A stretch of DNA of 64,000 nt, taken from positions 852,036-916,035 of the forward strand of contig NC_019683.1 in assembly GCF_000316605.1 (NCBI RefSeq), in the 5' to 3' direction. The stretch's first letter is position 1, and every line of letters begins with the position of its first letter. Source of the DNA: [Leptolyngbya] sp. PCC 7376 (lineage in GTDB: Bacteria; Cyanobacteriota; Cyanobacteriia; Cyanobacteriales; MRBY01). Of this stretch, positions 28,523 through 36,872 are shown piece after piece. The position numbers and the translations under genes were made by a program. A model generated the notes under the pieces. It did no database searches. It saw only the letters and a list, made by a program, of their open reading frames with translations, and had not been told where the DNA came from.

Positions 28523-29563
28523 TTATCCTTCTTCATCTGTATGATCGAGAAGATCACAAGATTCAGCCTTTAGCTCTCGTTCCATCAAAGTCGTCACAGC
28601 TTCCATTGGTGTAATCCGACCTTTCAATACACGGAAAATTTGGCGCGAAATTGAAATCGGAATACCTTCGCGATTAGCAAGGTCAATTAAAACATAGGTT
28701 GTATTCACACCTTCCGCAGTACTGCCAAGCTCTTCAAGAATTTGCTTCAGTTCTTTTCCTTGCGCCAAACCATGGCCAACACGGTGATTGCGGCTAAGGG
28801 GACTCATACATGTTGCAAGCATATCGCCTAAACCTGCTAGACCGAGAAAAGTCTCTGGTTGGCCACCAAAATGCGTACCAATTCGAATGATTTCAGGCAG
28901 AGCACGGGTGATGAGGGCTGATTTTGCATTTGTTCCAAGATTTAGCCCTTCGCAAATACCGACGCCAATGGCAATCACGTTTTTCAAAGTACCGCCAAGC
29001 TCTGTACCGACGGGATCATTATTGGTGTAAACCCGAAAACAGTTAGAAGAAAATAATTCTTGAATGGCGATCGCCGCCGCTTCATCCTTACTAGCGACGA
29101 CTGTTGCAGCGGGTAAACCAGCCTCGATTTCCTTAGAAAGGTTGGGGCCAGAGAGTACAACAATCGGGTTATTAGGGAAAGTTTCTTGCCAGATTTGCGA
29201 GGGAGTACGGGTTGTTTTGGGTTCTAAGCCTTTGGTCGCAGTCACAATGATCGTATCTTCGGAGATCGACAAGGCTTTGAGCTTTACTGCCACATCCGAT
29301 ACGCCCTTCATCGAAATAGCGGACACAATCACATCTGCATCGGCGATCGCCTCATCGAGTTCAAGTTCACCTCGACGCGACCAATTCCTAAGGTCATGGT
29401 CATTAATGGAAGCGAGAGTTGACAGAGCTGAGCCCCAAGCACCGGCACCCAGAACTGTAATAGTCTTGCGATTGGTATTCACCTCTTTGGGGCGTTTTTT
29501 TGGGATAGCAGGATTTGTAATGAATGTTTTCTGAGTCGTAACCGTGGGAGTAAGAATTGACAT
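28523..29563 (-). CDS. gpsA: Glycerol-3-phosphate dehydrogenase [NAD(P)+]
   Basis: GpsA reduces dihydroxyacetone phosphate to glycerol-3-phosphate, the precursor of phospholipids and, in this locus, of glucosylglycerol. The Rossmann motif T-V-L-G-A-G-A-W-G-S-A-L starts near residue 35; ATKGLEPKTTRTPSQIW and VLSGPNLSKEIEAGLP, LGGTLKNVIAIGVGI and GLGDMLATCMSPLSRNHRVG are family motifs. A 34-residue N-terminal extension precedes the fold. Between the cofactor loop and the second strand the usual N-x-x-Y-L-P-G segment is absent (RNWSRRGELELDEAI), a shortening I recall from cyanobacterial homologues. It lies downstream of glpD and ggpS on the same strand. Confidence 0.9.
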   Translation of the reverse strand: MSILTPTVTTQKTFITNPAIPKKRPKEVNTNRKTITVLGAGAWGSALSTLASINDHDLRNWSRRGELELDEAIADADVIVSAISMKGVSDVAVKLKALSISEDTIIVTATKGLEPKTTRTPSQIWQETFPNNPIVVLSGPNLSKEIEAGLPAATVVASKDEAAAIAIQELFSSNCFRVYTNNDPVGTELGGTLKNVIAIGVGICEGLNLGTNAKSALITRALPEIIRIGTHFGGQPETFLGLAGLGDMLATCMSPLSRNHRVGHGLAQGKELKQILEELGSTAEGVNTTYVLIDLANREGIPISISRQIFRVLKGRITPMEAVTTLMERELKAESCDLLDHTDEEG

Positions 29564-29688
29564 TTTTATGTAGTAACAACTTGAGTAATGTGATTTATTA
29601 AAAAAATGGGAATGGGAAGAAAAGCGGTTTGGGAAAATCGCTAGGTCATAACTAACTTCAATGGCTAAACCATGAATTCTTGAGTTTT

Positions 29689-31410
29689 TTAGGAATAAAC
29701 TTTGGGCGGGGTCACATTCTGCACATCAAAGGTTGTGCTAGGCTCGGCTTCTATACAGAAGTCCGGCAGACAATTGCGTCGGATAAAAGCACGGTAATCA
29801 GCTACTTGGCGATCGCATTTTGCCTGGTCAAAACCGCAATGCCGTTGCAGCGTATCCACAATTACCGGTAGAGCATCGTAACCATAATTTGCCAACATCG
29901 TTAGGGTTGTTCGACGGCGGCAAATATCTTCAATGGTGAAAGCCAGTTCCGCCTCAATGGCATATACCACCTGGGCTTTAATATCTGGGAGACTCGCAAC
30001 AATAGGTTCGCTAAGATCGGGAGCTTTATCCACCAATGCGAGGACATTTATGGCCTGGGCACCATAAATACGGCAGAGATGCTGCACTGAGTGACGTTCT
30101 ACCTTCCCTTGATATCGCTGAATTAAGGTTTCAATCTGGGCCGAGTCTGCGGCGATCGCCCCAGGAAGAGGGCGCTTTCGGGTAGAACACTGAGGAGCTG
30201 TCCGCTTCAGCTTCTTATAAACGACATTCACCATTTCTTCGCCAACTTGACGGTAGGTCGTTAACTTACCACCAATCAAAGAGACTAGATTCTTTACTCC
30301 TTCAGGAGTGTGGTCAAATACGACATGACTTCGAGTAATGCTACTCGGGTTGCGATCGCCTACATAGGGAAGAGGTCGCACACCAGAATAGGTGAAAGTC
30401 ACATCCTCGCGGGTCAGCTGAGCTGATGGTAGAACACGGTTAGTCTCTGCCAATAAATAATCAACTTCGGCATTACTCGCTTTAATCTCATCCAAACTGC
30501 CATCGTATTTGATGTCTGTCGTGCCAATGAGGTATTTACCAAGCCACGGAATAATAAAATAAGGACGATTATCACTCGCCGCTTCTACATAAAGAGCGGA
30601 ACCCGGCGCACCAGGAAAAGGCTCAACAACGATATGACTGCCTTTTGTACCACCCATTTTACGCTCACGGCTCAGGGGTTTCTCCCCACCATCGCCCTTA
30701 CCGAGGCGGCAAATCTCATCTACCCAAGGGCCCGATGTATTTACAATCACACTCGCACTCGCATCAATCGTAAATGTCTCATCGGACAATTGATCTTTGC
30801 AGGTAATGGACGTAATCTCTGACGAGCGATCGCCCATTTGCAGTTCTGTTACTGCTGCATAATTGAGCATTGTTGCCCCAGCAGTTTGAGCATCGAGAAC
30901 ATTCTCTAAACACAACCGCTCAGCATACTCAGCCTGTCCGTCATAATATTGCGCAGCACCAACGATATCCTGCGATCGCACTGTCCGAAATAATTGACTA
31001 AACTTTTTTGCACCAAGCATTCGGTGAGCAGGAACAGTCTTATCCAAACTCAGCAGATCGTAGAGAATCATTCCGGCTTGCACTAACCAATATCCCCGTG
31101 CTGCTCCTTTATACAAAGGAATTGTCATTTGCAAAGGGTGAACCAGATGGGGAGCAGTGCGTAGTAAAACTTCCCGTTCTTGAAGCGATTCTCGCACTAG
31201 CGGAAATTCCAGATATTCAAGATAGCGTAAACCGCCGTGGATTAAGCGGGTGGAGCAACAGGTCGAACCTCTAGCAAAGTCTCCTTTTTCGAGCAAAATA
31301 GTCTTCAGACCACGCAGCGCCGCATCGCGTGCAATACCAACACCGTTAATGCCACCGCCAATAATAATTAGGTCATAGTTTGTACTTTGTATCGTTTTAA
31401 AATCTCGCAT
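29689..31410 (-). CDS. glpD: FAD-dependent glycerol-3-phosphate dehydrogenase
   Basis: A 573-residue flavoprotein that oxidises glycerol-3-phosphate to dihydroxyacetone phosphate at the membrane, passing electrons to quinone. The FAD-binding motif DLIIIGGGINGVGIARDAA opens the protein; GDFARGSTCCSTRLIHGGLRYLE is the signature of the family; the C-terminal helical domain (RYQGKVERHSVQHLCRIYG) is complete. It follows ggpS by 223 bases on the same strand, an arrangement I associate with Synechocystis. In the cluster it drains glycerol-3-phosphate produced by GlpK from recovered GG, opposing GpsA. Confidence 0.93.
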   Translation of the reverse strand: MRDFKTIQSTNYDLIIIGGGINGVGIARDAALRGLKTILLEKGDFARGSTCCSTRLIHGGLRYLEYLEFPLVRESLQEREVLLRTAPHLVHPLQMTIPLYKGAARGYWLVQAGMILYDLLSLDKTVPAHRMLGAKKFSQLFRTVRSQDIVGAAQYYDGQAEYAERLCLENVLDAQTAGATMLNYAAVTELQMGDRSSEITSITCKDQLSDETFTIDASASVIVNTSGPWVDEICRLGKGDGGEKPLSRERKMGGTKGSHIVVEPFPGAPGSALYVEAASDNRPYFIIPWLGKYLIGTTDIKYDGSLDEIKASNAEVDYLLAETNRVLPSAQLTREDVTFTYSGVRPLPYVGDRNPSSITRSHVVFDHTPEGVKNLVSLIGGKLTTYRQVGEEMVNVVYKKLKRTAPQCSTRKRPLPGAIAADSAQIETLIQRYQGKVERHSVQHLCRIYGAQAINVLALVDKAPDLSEPIVASLPDIKAQVVYAIEAELAFTIEDICRRRTTLTMLANYGYDALPVIVDTLQRHCGFDQAKCDRQVADYRAFIRRNCLPDFCIEAEPSTTFDVQNVTPPKVYS

Positions 31411-31633
31411 GAATTCCAGAATTTGATTTCAGCAGTGGGAGCATCTTGTCTACATGCCTACCCTCTATAGTCGTATCTAAAAAAGCGCTTGATTGTTGAC
31501 TTCGTATTTAAAAGTTGGAAAGAAAAATGTAGGGCAAGAGGGAATAAAATCGAGACGCGCAAGAAATTGGCGATCGCCTCAGATTATTAAACTCACAATA
31601 AAGATGAATTGAACCGAAATTATCCCTACAGTC

Positions 31634-33178
31634 CTAGGACAACGCCAAATCTTCCTCTAGTCTGGCGGCAGCCTTTGTCGCCTCCTTATCCTTCTGCGCC
31701 AACATCGCTGCGACCTTAGCCTCACGGAACATATGATTCGCCCACTGCTGCACGTCATACTGTTGGATTGTCTTAGACATCGCCGCCATACGATGCTGTT
31801 GCTCTTCAAGAGTCATATCCAGCGCTGTATCAATAGACTCATCCATACGCTTGGTCGCATAGGGATTGGTCAAAATCGCATCAGGCAACTGCACCGCAGA
31901 CCCTGCAAATTCCGAGAGAATAAGCGAGCCATTATCAGTCCCATGGGCAATGACATATTCTTTTGCCACAAGATTTAGGCCATCTCGCAGTGGCGTGATC
32001 CAAGCAATATCAGCAACAGCAAAAAGCGCCAGTAGCTCTTCATAAGTTAAAGCACCAGTAAACAGACGAATAGGTGACCAATTGAGCTTGGCAAACCGAC
32101 CGTTAATCCGGCCAACCAACCGTTCAATTTCACTCTGAGCATTCTTGTAAACCCGCATTCCAGAAGCTGCCTTAGCTGCAGCCACCACCAAATTCACCTT
32201 GGTTTGCAACTCAGGACGGCGCTCTAACAAACGTTCATAACAGAGCAACATTTCTTTCGTACCTTTCACATAGTCGACTCGACCAGCCGAAAGAATTAAT
32301 TTATTACCACCCAGTTCCTCACGAATTTCAGCAATTCGGTTTTGTACATGATCTTGCTCAACTTGCTTACGAATTTGAGCAGGATTAGTACCAACCGGAA
32401 ACGCATCCAACTTTGTTAACTGATTGTTATAACGAATCTGCGTCGTCATTGTTGGCTCCGCCAAAGCTGTACCAGATAAGGTAAAGGAGTTGGCGTCAAC
32501 AGGCTGCTCCTCAACAATCTCCACAGGACAGAGACTCTTCGCCACGGCCACAAAGTTTTGTACATAGCGAGGCAAGTGGAAACCACAGAGGTCACAACAA
32601 AGAAGACTCTCAACGATCGCCTCACGCCAAGGCAATATATTGAAAATATCAACGCTAGGGAAAGGCGTGTGATGGAAAAATGCAATCTTCGCATTAGGCT
32701 TGCGCTGACGAATGAAATAAGGCGTCAACCACAGATTGTAATCATGCACCCAAAATAATGCATCATCATCCGCATTCTCACAGGCCGCCTCTGCAAACAT
32801 TTCATTAATTTGCTTGAAATTTTCCCAATCTGAGGACTCATAGGCAAATTGCCAAGGGAAAGAGTGCAAAATTGGCCAAAATGCTTCCTTAGATGTTACG
32901 TGATAAAAATTCTTAACCTGATCTGCGGAGAGAGGGATGCGATGAACAACCGAGTTTTCCCGTCCGGGGAAGACCATCTTGGATTGAAATGAATCCTTCT
33001 GTTTTGCGGAGATTTGCTTCCATGCAACCCATGTACTCTGTTCAGCACCAGAAAAGAAACTCTTCAGGGTAGGCATGATGCCATTAGGGCTTTTTTTATC
33101 GCGATAAACTGTTTTACCGTTTTCACGCACCTCGTCATAAGGTTCACGGTGGTAGAGAATTACAAGAGAAGATGTCAT
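31634..33178 (-). CDS. ggpS: Glucosylglycerol-phosphate synthase
   Basis: GgpS transfers glucose from ADP-glucose to glycerol-3-phosphate, making glucosylglycerol-phosphate, the key step of the main osmolyte of moderately salt-tolerant cyanobacteria. The 514-residue protein has the GT20 (trehalose-phosphate synthase) fold: FWVHDYNLWLTPYFIRQRKPNAKI-type segment, FFHHTPFPSVDIFNILPWR, SAGRVDYVKGTKEML and WITPLRDGLNLVAKEYV. The start is ATG 33178; GGAGG lies 12 bases upstream. The genomic context (glpD, gpsA, ggpP, ggtABCD, gghA) decides for GgpS against trehalose-phosphate synthase. In Synechocystis the gene is salt-induced and the enzyme is salt-activated. Confidence 0.93.
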   Translation of the reverse strand: MTSSLVILYHREPYDEVRENGKTVYRDKKSPNGIMPTLKSFFSGAEQSTWVAWKQISAKQKDSFQSKMVFPGRENSVVHRIPLSADQVKNFYHVTSKEAFWPILHSFPWQFAYESSDWENFKQINEMFAEAACENADDDALFWVHDYNLWLTPYFIRQRKPNAKIAFFHHTPFPSVDIFNILPWREAIVESLLCCDLCGFHLPRYVQNFVAVAKSLCPVEIVEEQPVDANSFTLSGTALAEPTMTTQIRYNNQLTKLDAFPVGTNPAQIRKQVEQDHVQNRIAEIREELGGNKLILSAGRVDYVKGTKEMLLCYERLLERRPELQTKVNLVVAAAKAASGMRVYKNAQSEIERLVGRINGRFAKLNWSPIRLFTGALTYEELLALFAVADIAWITPLRDGLNLVAKEYVIAHGTDNGSLILSEFAGSAVQLPDAILTNPYATKRMDESIDTALDMTLEEQQHRMAAMSKTIQQYDVQQWANHMFREAKVAAMLAQKDKEATKAAARLEEDLALS

Positions 33179-34200
33179 TTAGAGTTAAACCTCCAAGGTC
33201 TATATTGCACACATCACTCAACCTCGGGGATTCGATGCGCGTCATACAGACACAAATCGAGTCACAGCGACAAGGGAGCAAATGCTCTGAGCACAACAAA
33301 AAAACTGTCATTCAGTTACAGGGAAGCTCTGCAAATCCACTGATACTCAACGAACAGAAATTACTGGGATAGGTCTAACAGATGCGATCACAACCATAGA
33401 CAACTACAGAATTCCTGCCAACTCTATGAAGTTGACAACATCAATGGGTGCAATGGCTAAAGAACTGACGATATTTCACTAAACTTCTATGTCGAAAGCG
33501 AACTGATGATGAACACTGCGACTAAGATGATAGAAGAACTCATTGAAAACTCACATCAAAACACAAGAAGTAGGATGAAATGAAACACTATTCTTTGCAA
33601 AAATAGTATCGGGAGCAAACAATACTAAGAATCTGAGATTTATACTCATTTTTTATTAAAAAGACAATTTAAACATCAGTGAAATAACGTTTTTTTGTTT
33701 TGTCATGCAATAACCCTAACACATTTTTTTGATTGTGTAAAACACAATCAATGGCTTCAAAAAGCTCAAAACTAGGGTCGCAATTTCACTTTTGGATATT
33801 TTTTTAAACTTGTTTTATAACTGCGCTCAAAAGCTTAATTTATTATTAAAAATATTTTCAAGAGTGATTCTCACAAGCTAATAAAAAGCATATAAGCATT
33901 ACCAAGAAAAGATTACAGGCTTGCGAAAAGTTTAAATCGCATCACCTTTTTTTCTTTTTTTGGGAGAAAATGTATTGCAAAGAAAACTACTTTTCGGATT
34001 ATTTCGAAGCTCAATGTTTATGAATTCACTATGTTAGAATCGCTCGAAATAGTTCAACTTAAAAGTAGTATTTTTTACCATTCCTACTATTGGCCTACGT
34101 CTATCGATAGATGTTCGACAACTTTCACCTGCGTAGTGGGTTGGAGCGGAAATATTACTGGGTGTTGAATCGTTCTTGTTGATTTTGCCGAAGAGAATTT
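33179..34200. promoter_or_regulatory. 1-kb divergent regulatory region between ggpS and gghA
   Basis: No convincing gene. It becomes very AT-rich from about 33640 to 34080, contains no HIP1 octamer, and carries a perfect 10-bp inverted repeat at 33729-33751 and the self-complementary decamer CTATCGATAG at 34101-34110. A 33-codon minus-strand frame (33245 down to 33144) overlaps the ggpS start and might be a leader peptide. No homologue of the Synechocystis regulator GgpR could be recognised. Confidence 0.55.
33729..33751. promoter_or_regulatory. Perfect inverted repeat in the ggpS-gghA region, operator candidate
   Basis: Arms TTGATTGTGT and ACACAATCAA are exactly complementary, 10 bp each, around AAA. 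The T run lies on the 5' side when read on the plus strand and becomes an A run on the minus strand, so it does not fit a terminator in either direction. A dimeric repressor or activator site is the better reading. Confidence 0.5.
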
Positions 34201-36762
34201 ATGCCAGCTCGTATGAAACTAGAGGAAACTGAAACTCAAGCGTTATTGGAATGGACCGCGGCGATCGCCGACTCAGAGGAAAGCTATTTTCAACAGGATC
34301 AGCGGCTAGCAATGCGCTTAGGAGCTCATTATCGCCAAGATGGTTTGACGGAAGTGGGATTCTGGACACCCGAAATTGCGGGGGAAGTGATCCAAACTAA
34401 CCGTGATGTCTTTCTTGAAGTGTTTACACCACTGGAGCCGATTGATTTTCAGGCATCGGAACAGAAGGTTAAGTTCCGTCGAGATTGTGTCGAGTTACCA
34501 CAGCAGGGAGAATTTTTCTGGGGCGTTATATCTGGGATGCAGGCTGGCACAAGAACTCAGATGGGTTCGCTCTATTGGTTAAGGTATTACAATCACCTTC
34601 AAGATCAAGTCTCAACCATTGTCGACCCCCTCGCTTATTCCATGCCCTATGGTGTGTTTGCGCCAGCAGAACTCTACGACATGGAGAAGGTGCAACGGGA
34701 AAGATCAGATTTAGGGTATTTTCGAGACCACTCACAAGTTATTGACACCAAAGTGCCAGCATTTGAGCGGCCCATCCTTGAGAAACCAGATGAAGAGTTG
34801 CCTCGTGTACCATCTCCTCTGAATATCTTGCAATTGCATATTAAGACGGCATCGCCAGAAGGAACATTTGCTGGATTAACAAGAGTGTATCAGCGCATTT
34901 CCGATAAGTTAGCGGCGGGAGAAGAGTTGACACCTGCAGAGCAGAATTATGTCAATTACGATGCAGTGCAACTGTTGCCCATTGAACCAACCATTGAATA
35001 TCGCCTTGAGGGGGATAATCATCACCACCAATTTTTTGCGATCGAATCTAATGAGGTCATTGAAGCTGGTCAGTTAGAGTCGGGTTTAGAAGTCGACATT
35101 ACGTTACGAAAGGCCAAAACCCAGAACTGGGGCTACGATGTTCCCATTACTGGCTCCGCAGCGATCAATCCCACGATTATGGAGTCGTTGCGACCGGATG
35201 AACTGATTGATTTTATTGCAACACTCCACAATTTTTCGGGTGGGCCGATGCAAGTTATCTATGACCTTGTGTATGGTCATGCGGATAATCAAGCACTCGA
35301 ACTGATTAGTAAGCAATATTTGAAAGGCCCGAATATGTATGGGCAAGACCTCAATCATCAGTTTCCTCAGGTGCGAGCGATCTTATTAGAGTTACAGCGG
35401 CGCCGGATTAATAGCGGTGCCGACGGCATTCGCATTGATGGGGGTCAGGATTTTCGTTTCTTTAATCCTCTATCCGGACGAGTCGAACAGGATGATGCTT
35501 ATCTGCTAGGGATGAGTGATGTGATCCAAGAAATCGGCGATCGCCAGCGGTTACTGTTCACGATTTTTGAAGATGGGCGACCATGGCCGGATGAAGGCTG
35601 GGAGATGTCTTCGACCTACCGTGATTTGATTGAGCTGCGTCCCGAATCTTATCAGTGGGGGCCACTGATTTTTGCTCACAATACCCCGACTCTAAAAGGG
35701 TTTTGGGATTATAAATGGAATCGTATTACCGAGGTGATGTTTAAAGGTGATCGTTGGATTACGGGCTGTGCAAACCATGACACTGTGCGCCGAGGCAACC
35801 AAATTGATATCGAGACGAGTGACATTAACTGGTTCCTTGGTGAGACTCACGCAGAAGTCATTCGCAATGCCTATGACAATCCAGCAACGACCATGTGGGT
35901 TCATTGCTTTATGCCTGGCTTGCCGATGGACTTTATTAATGCTCTGGTGCGGGCACCTTGGGGATTTTTCCGCAATACCGATGAGCTATACGGCGTAAAG
36001 GTTGCAGCAGAGGAAGTAGGATTTCTCGATTGGCAAATCACGCCAGCACTCTATGCAGAGCCTTGGTCATTTAAACAGCTTAAAGAGTTGGGATTTAATG
36101 AGCTGGATGACCTAAAACGCTTTATGAAAGCACTCAATGAAGCCTTAGTGATTACCGACTATGACCTGAGTAAAACGGCGGAGATTTGCCAACAATGTAT
36201 CGGGGAAGAAGACGGAGCTTGCCCAGTGGAGCCACTAGAAGAGATTGGCGATACAGAGCATCAAAAATTCCTGGATCATCTTACTGTGCCAAAGCTCAAA
36301 ACGATTGCGTTGGCGTTTATGGAGGATGGTCACGAAACTTGTCGTGTCTCTCATTACGAAGACCAAGTTGATTCTCAGCAGAGCAGTTTTAATCTACTAC
36401 TGCGGCAATATCGTCGAGACCATCCTTGGTTACGAGACAATCTACAGGAGCGCGATCGCTTTAACCGTATTAGTGCATTTGGCATCACGGTCTTTTATGG
36501 CTTACGAACAGAATTTGTGGAGCCCGAATCAGACAAAATTCCAGAACAAATTGCCATGGTGGTACATATGGGAGGCGAACCCACAACAGTTACCCTCGCA
36601 GATTGGCTACAACTGGATCTCAGTCAATGGCGCGTGGCGATCACCACTCCAGGTTTAGAAATTGAGAGTACGGCAGAAGCTTTACGAGTATTTGAATTAA
36701 AAGATAGTCAGGGTTTGATACTCGAAGCAATCCCCCCCGCGGGTGACGAAAAAACAACGTAG
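34201..36762 (+). CDS. gghA: Glucosylglycerol hydrolase, GghA type, copy 1
   Basis: This 853-residue protein fits the GghA family (Synechocystis Slr1670), which splits glucosylglycerol into glucose and glycerol. The GH13-type barrel motifs can be traced: region I YDLVYGHADN, region II GADGIRIDGGQDF with the probable nucleophile D413, region III IFEDGRPWP with acid/base E457, and region IV CANHDTVRRGNQ with D527. It carries about 30 extra residues near 175-205 (KVPAFERPILEKPDEELPRV) absent from the second copy, plus a longer C-terminus. It starts the plus-strand half of the GG cluster. Probably cytoplasmic; no signal peptide. Family call is by motif and context. Confidence 0.82.
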   Translation: MPARMKLEETETQALLEWTAAIADSEESYFQQDQRLAMRLGAHYRQDGLTEVGFWTPEIAGEVIQTNRDVFLEVFTPLEPIDFQASEQKVKFRRDCVELPQQGEFFWGVISGMQAGTRTQMGSLYWLRYYNHLQDQVSTIVDPLAYSMPYGVFAPAELYDMEKVQRERSDLGYFRDHSQVIDTKVPAFERPILEKPDEELPRVPSPLNILQLHIKTASPEGTFAGLTRVYQRISDKLAAGEELTPAEQNYVNYDAVQLLPIEPTIEYRLEGDNHHHQFFAIESNEVIEAGQLESGLEVDITLRKAKTQNWGYDVPITGSAAINPTIMESLRPDELIDFIATLHNFSGGPMQVIYDLVYGHADNQALELISKQYLKGPNMYGQDLNHQFPQVRAILLELQRRRINSGADGIRIDGGQDFRFFNPLSGRVEQDDAYLLGMSDVIQEIGDRQRLLFTIFEDGRPWPDEGWEMSSTYRDLIELRPESYQWGPLIFAHNTPTLKGFWDYKWNRITEVMFKGDRWITGCANHDTVRRGNQIDIETSDINWFLGETHAEVIRNAYDNPATTMWVHCFMPGLPMDFINALVRAPWGFFRNTDELYGVKVAAEEVGFLDWQITPALYAEPWSFKQLKELGFNELDDLKRFMKALNEALVITDYDLSKTAEICQQCIGEEDGACPVEPLEEIGDTEHQKFLDHLTVPKLKTIALAFMEDGHETCRVSHYEDQVDSQQSSFNLLLRQYRRDHPWLRDNLQERDRFNRISAFGITVFYGLRTEFVEPESDKIPEQIAMVVHMGGEPTTVTLADWLQLDLSQWRVAITTPGLEIESTAEALRVFELKDSQGLILEAIPPAGDEKTT

Positions 36763-36872
36763 CGAGAGATATCTTGAAGAATGGGGCGATTCGTAGAAAT
36801 GCTGTTTAGCGTTGGCGATCGCCCCTAGTTTCTGATAGAGCCTCCTCTATTGTCGTTTCCCCCAATGATCGT

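Noticed and set aside
29064-29534. 156-codon plus-strand frame opposite gpsA
   Set aside because: Antisense shadow of gpsA with low-complexity Ala/Ser sequence.
33172-33372. 66-codon plus-strand frame at the ggpS start as a GgpR homologue
   Set aside because: It runs antisense to the ggpS leader, has no ribosome site and no recognisable similarity.
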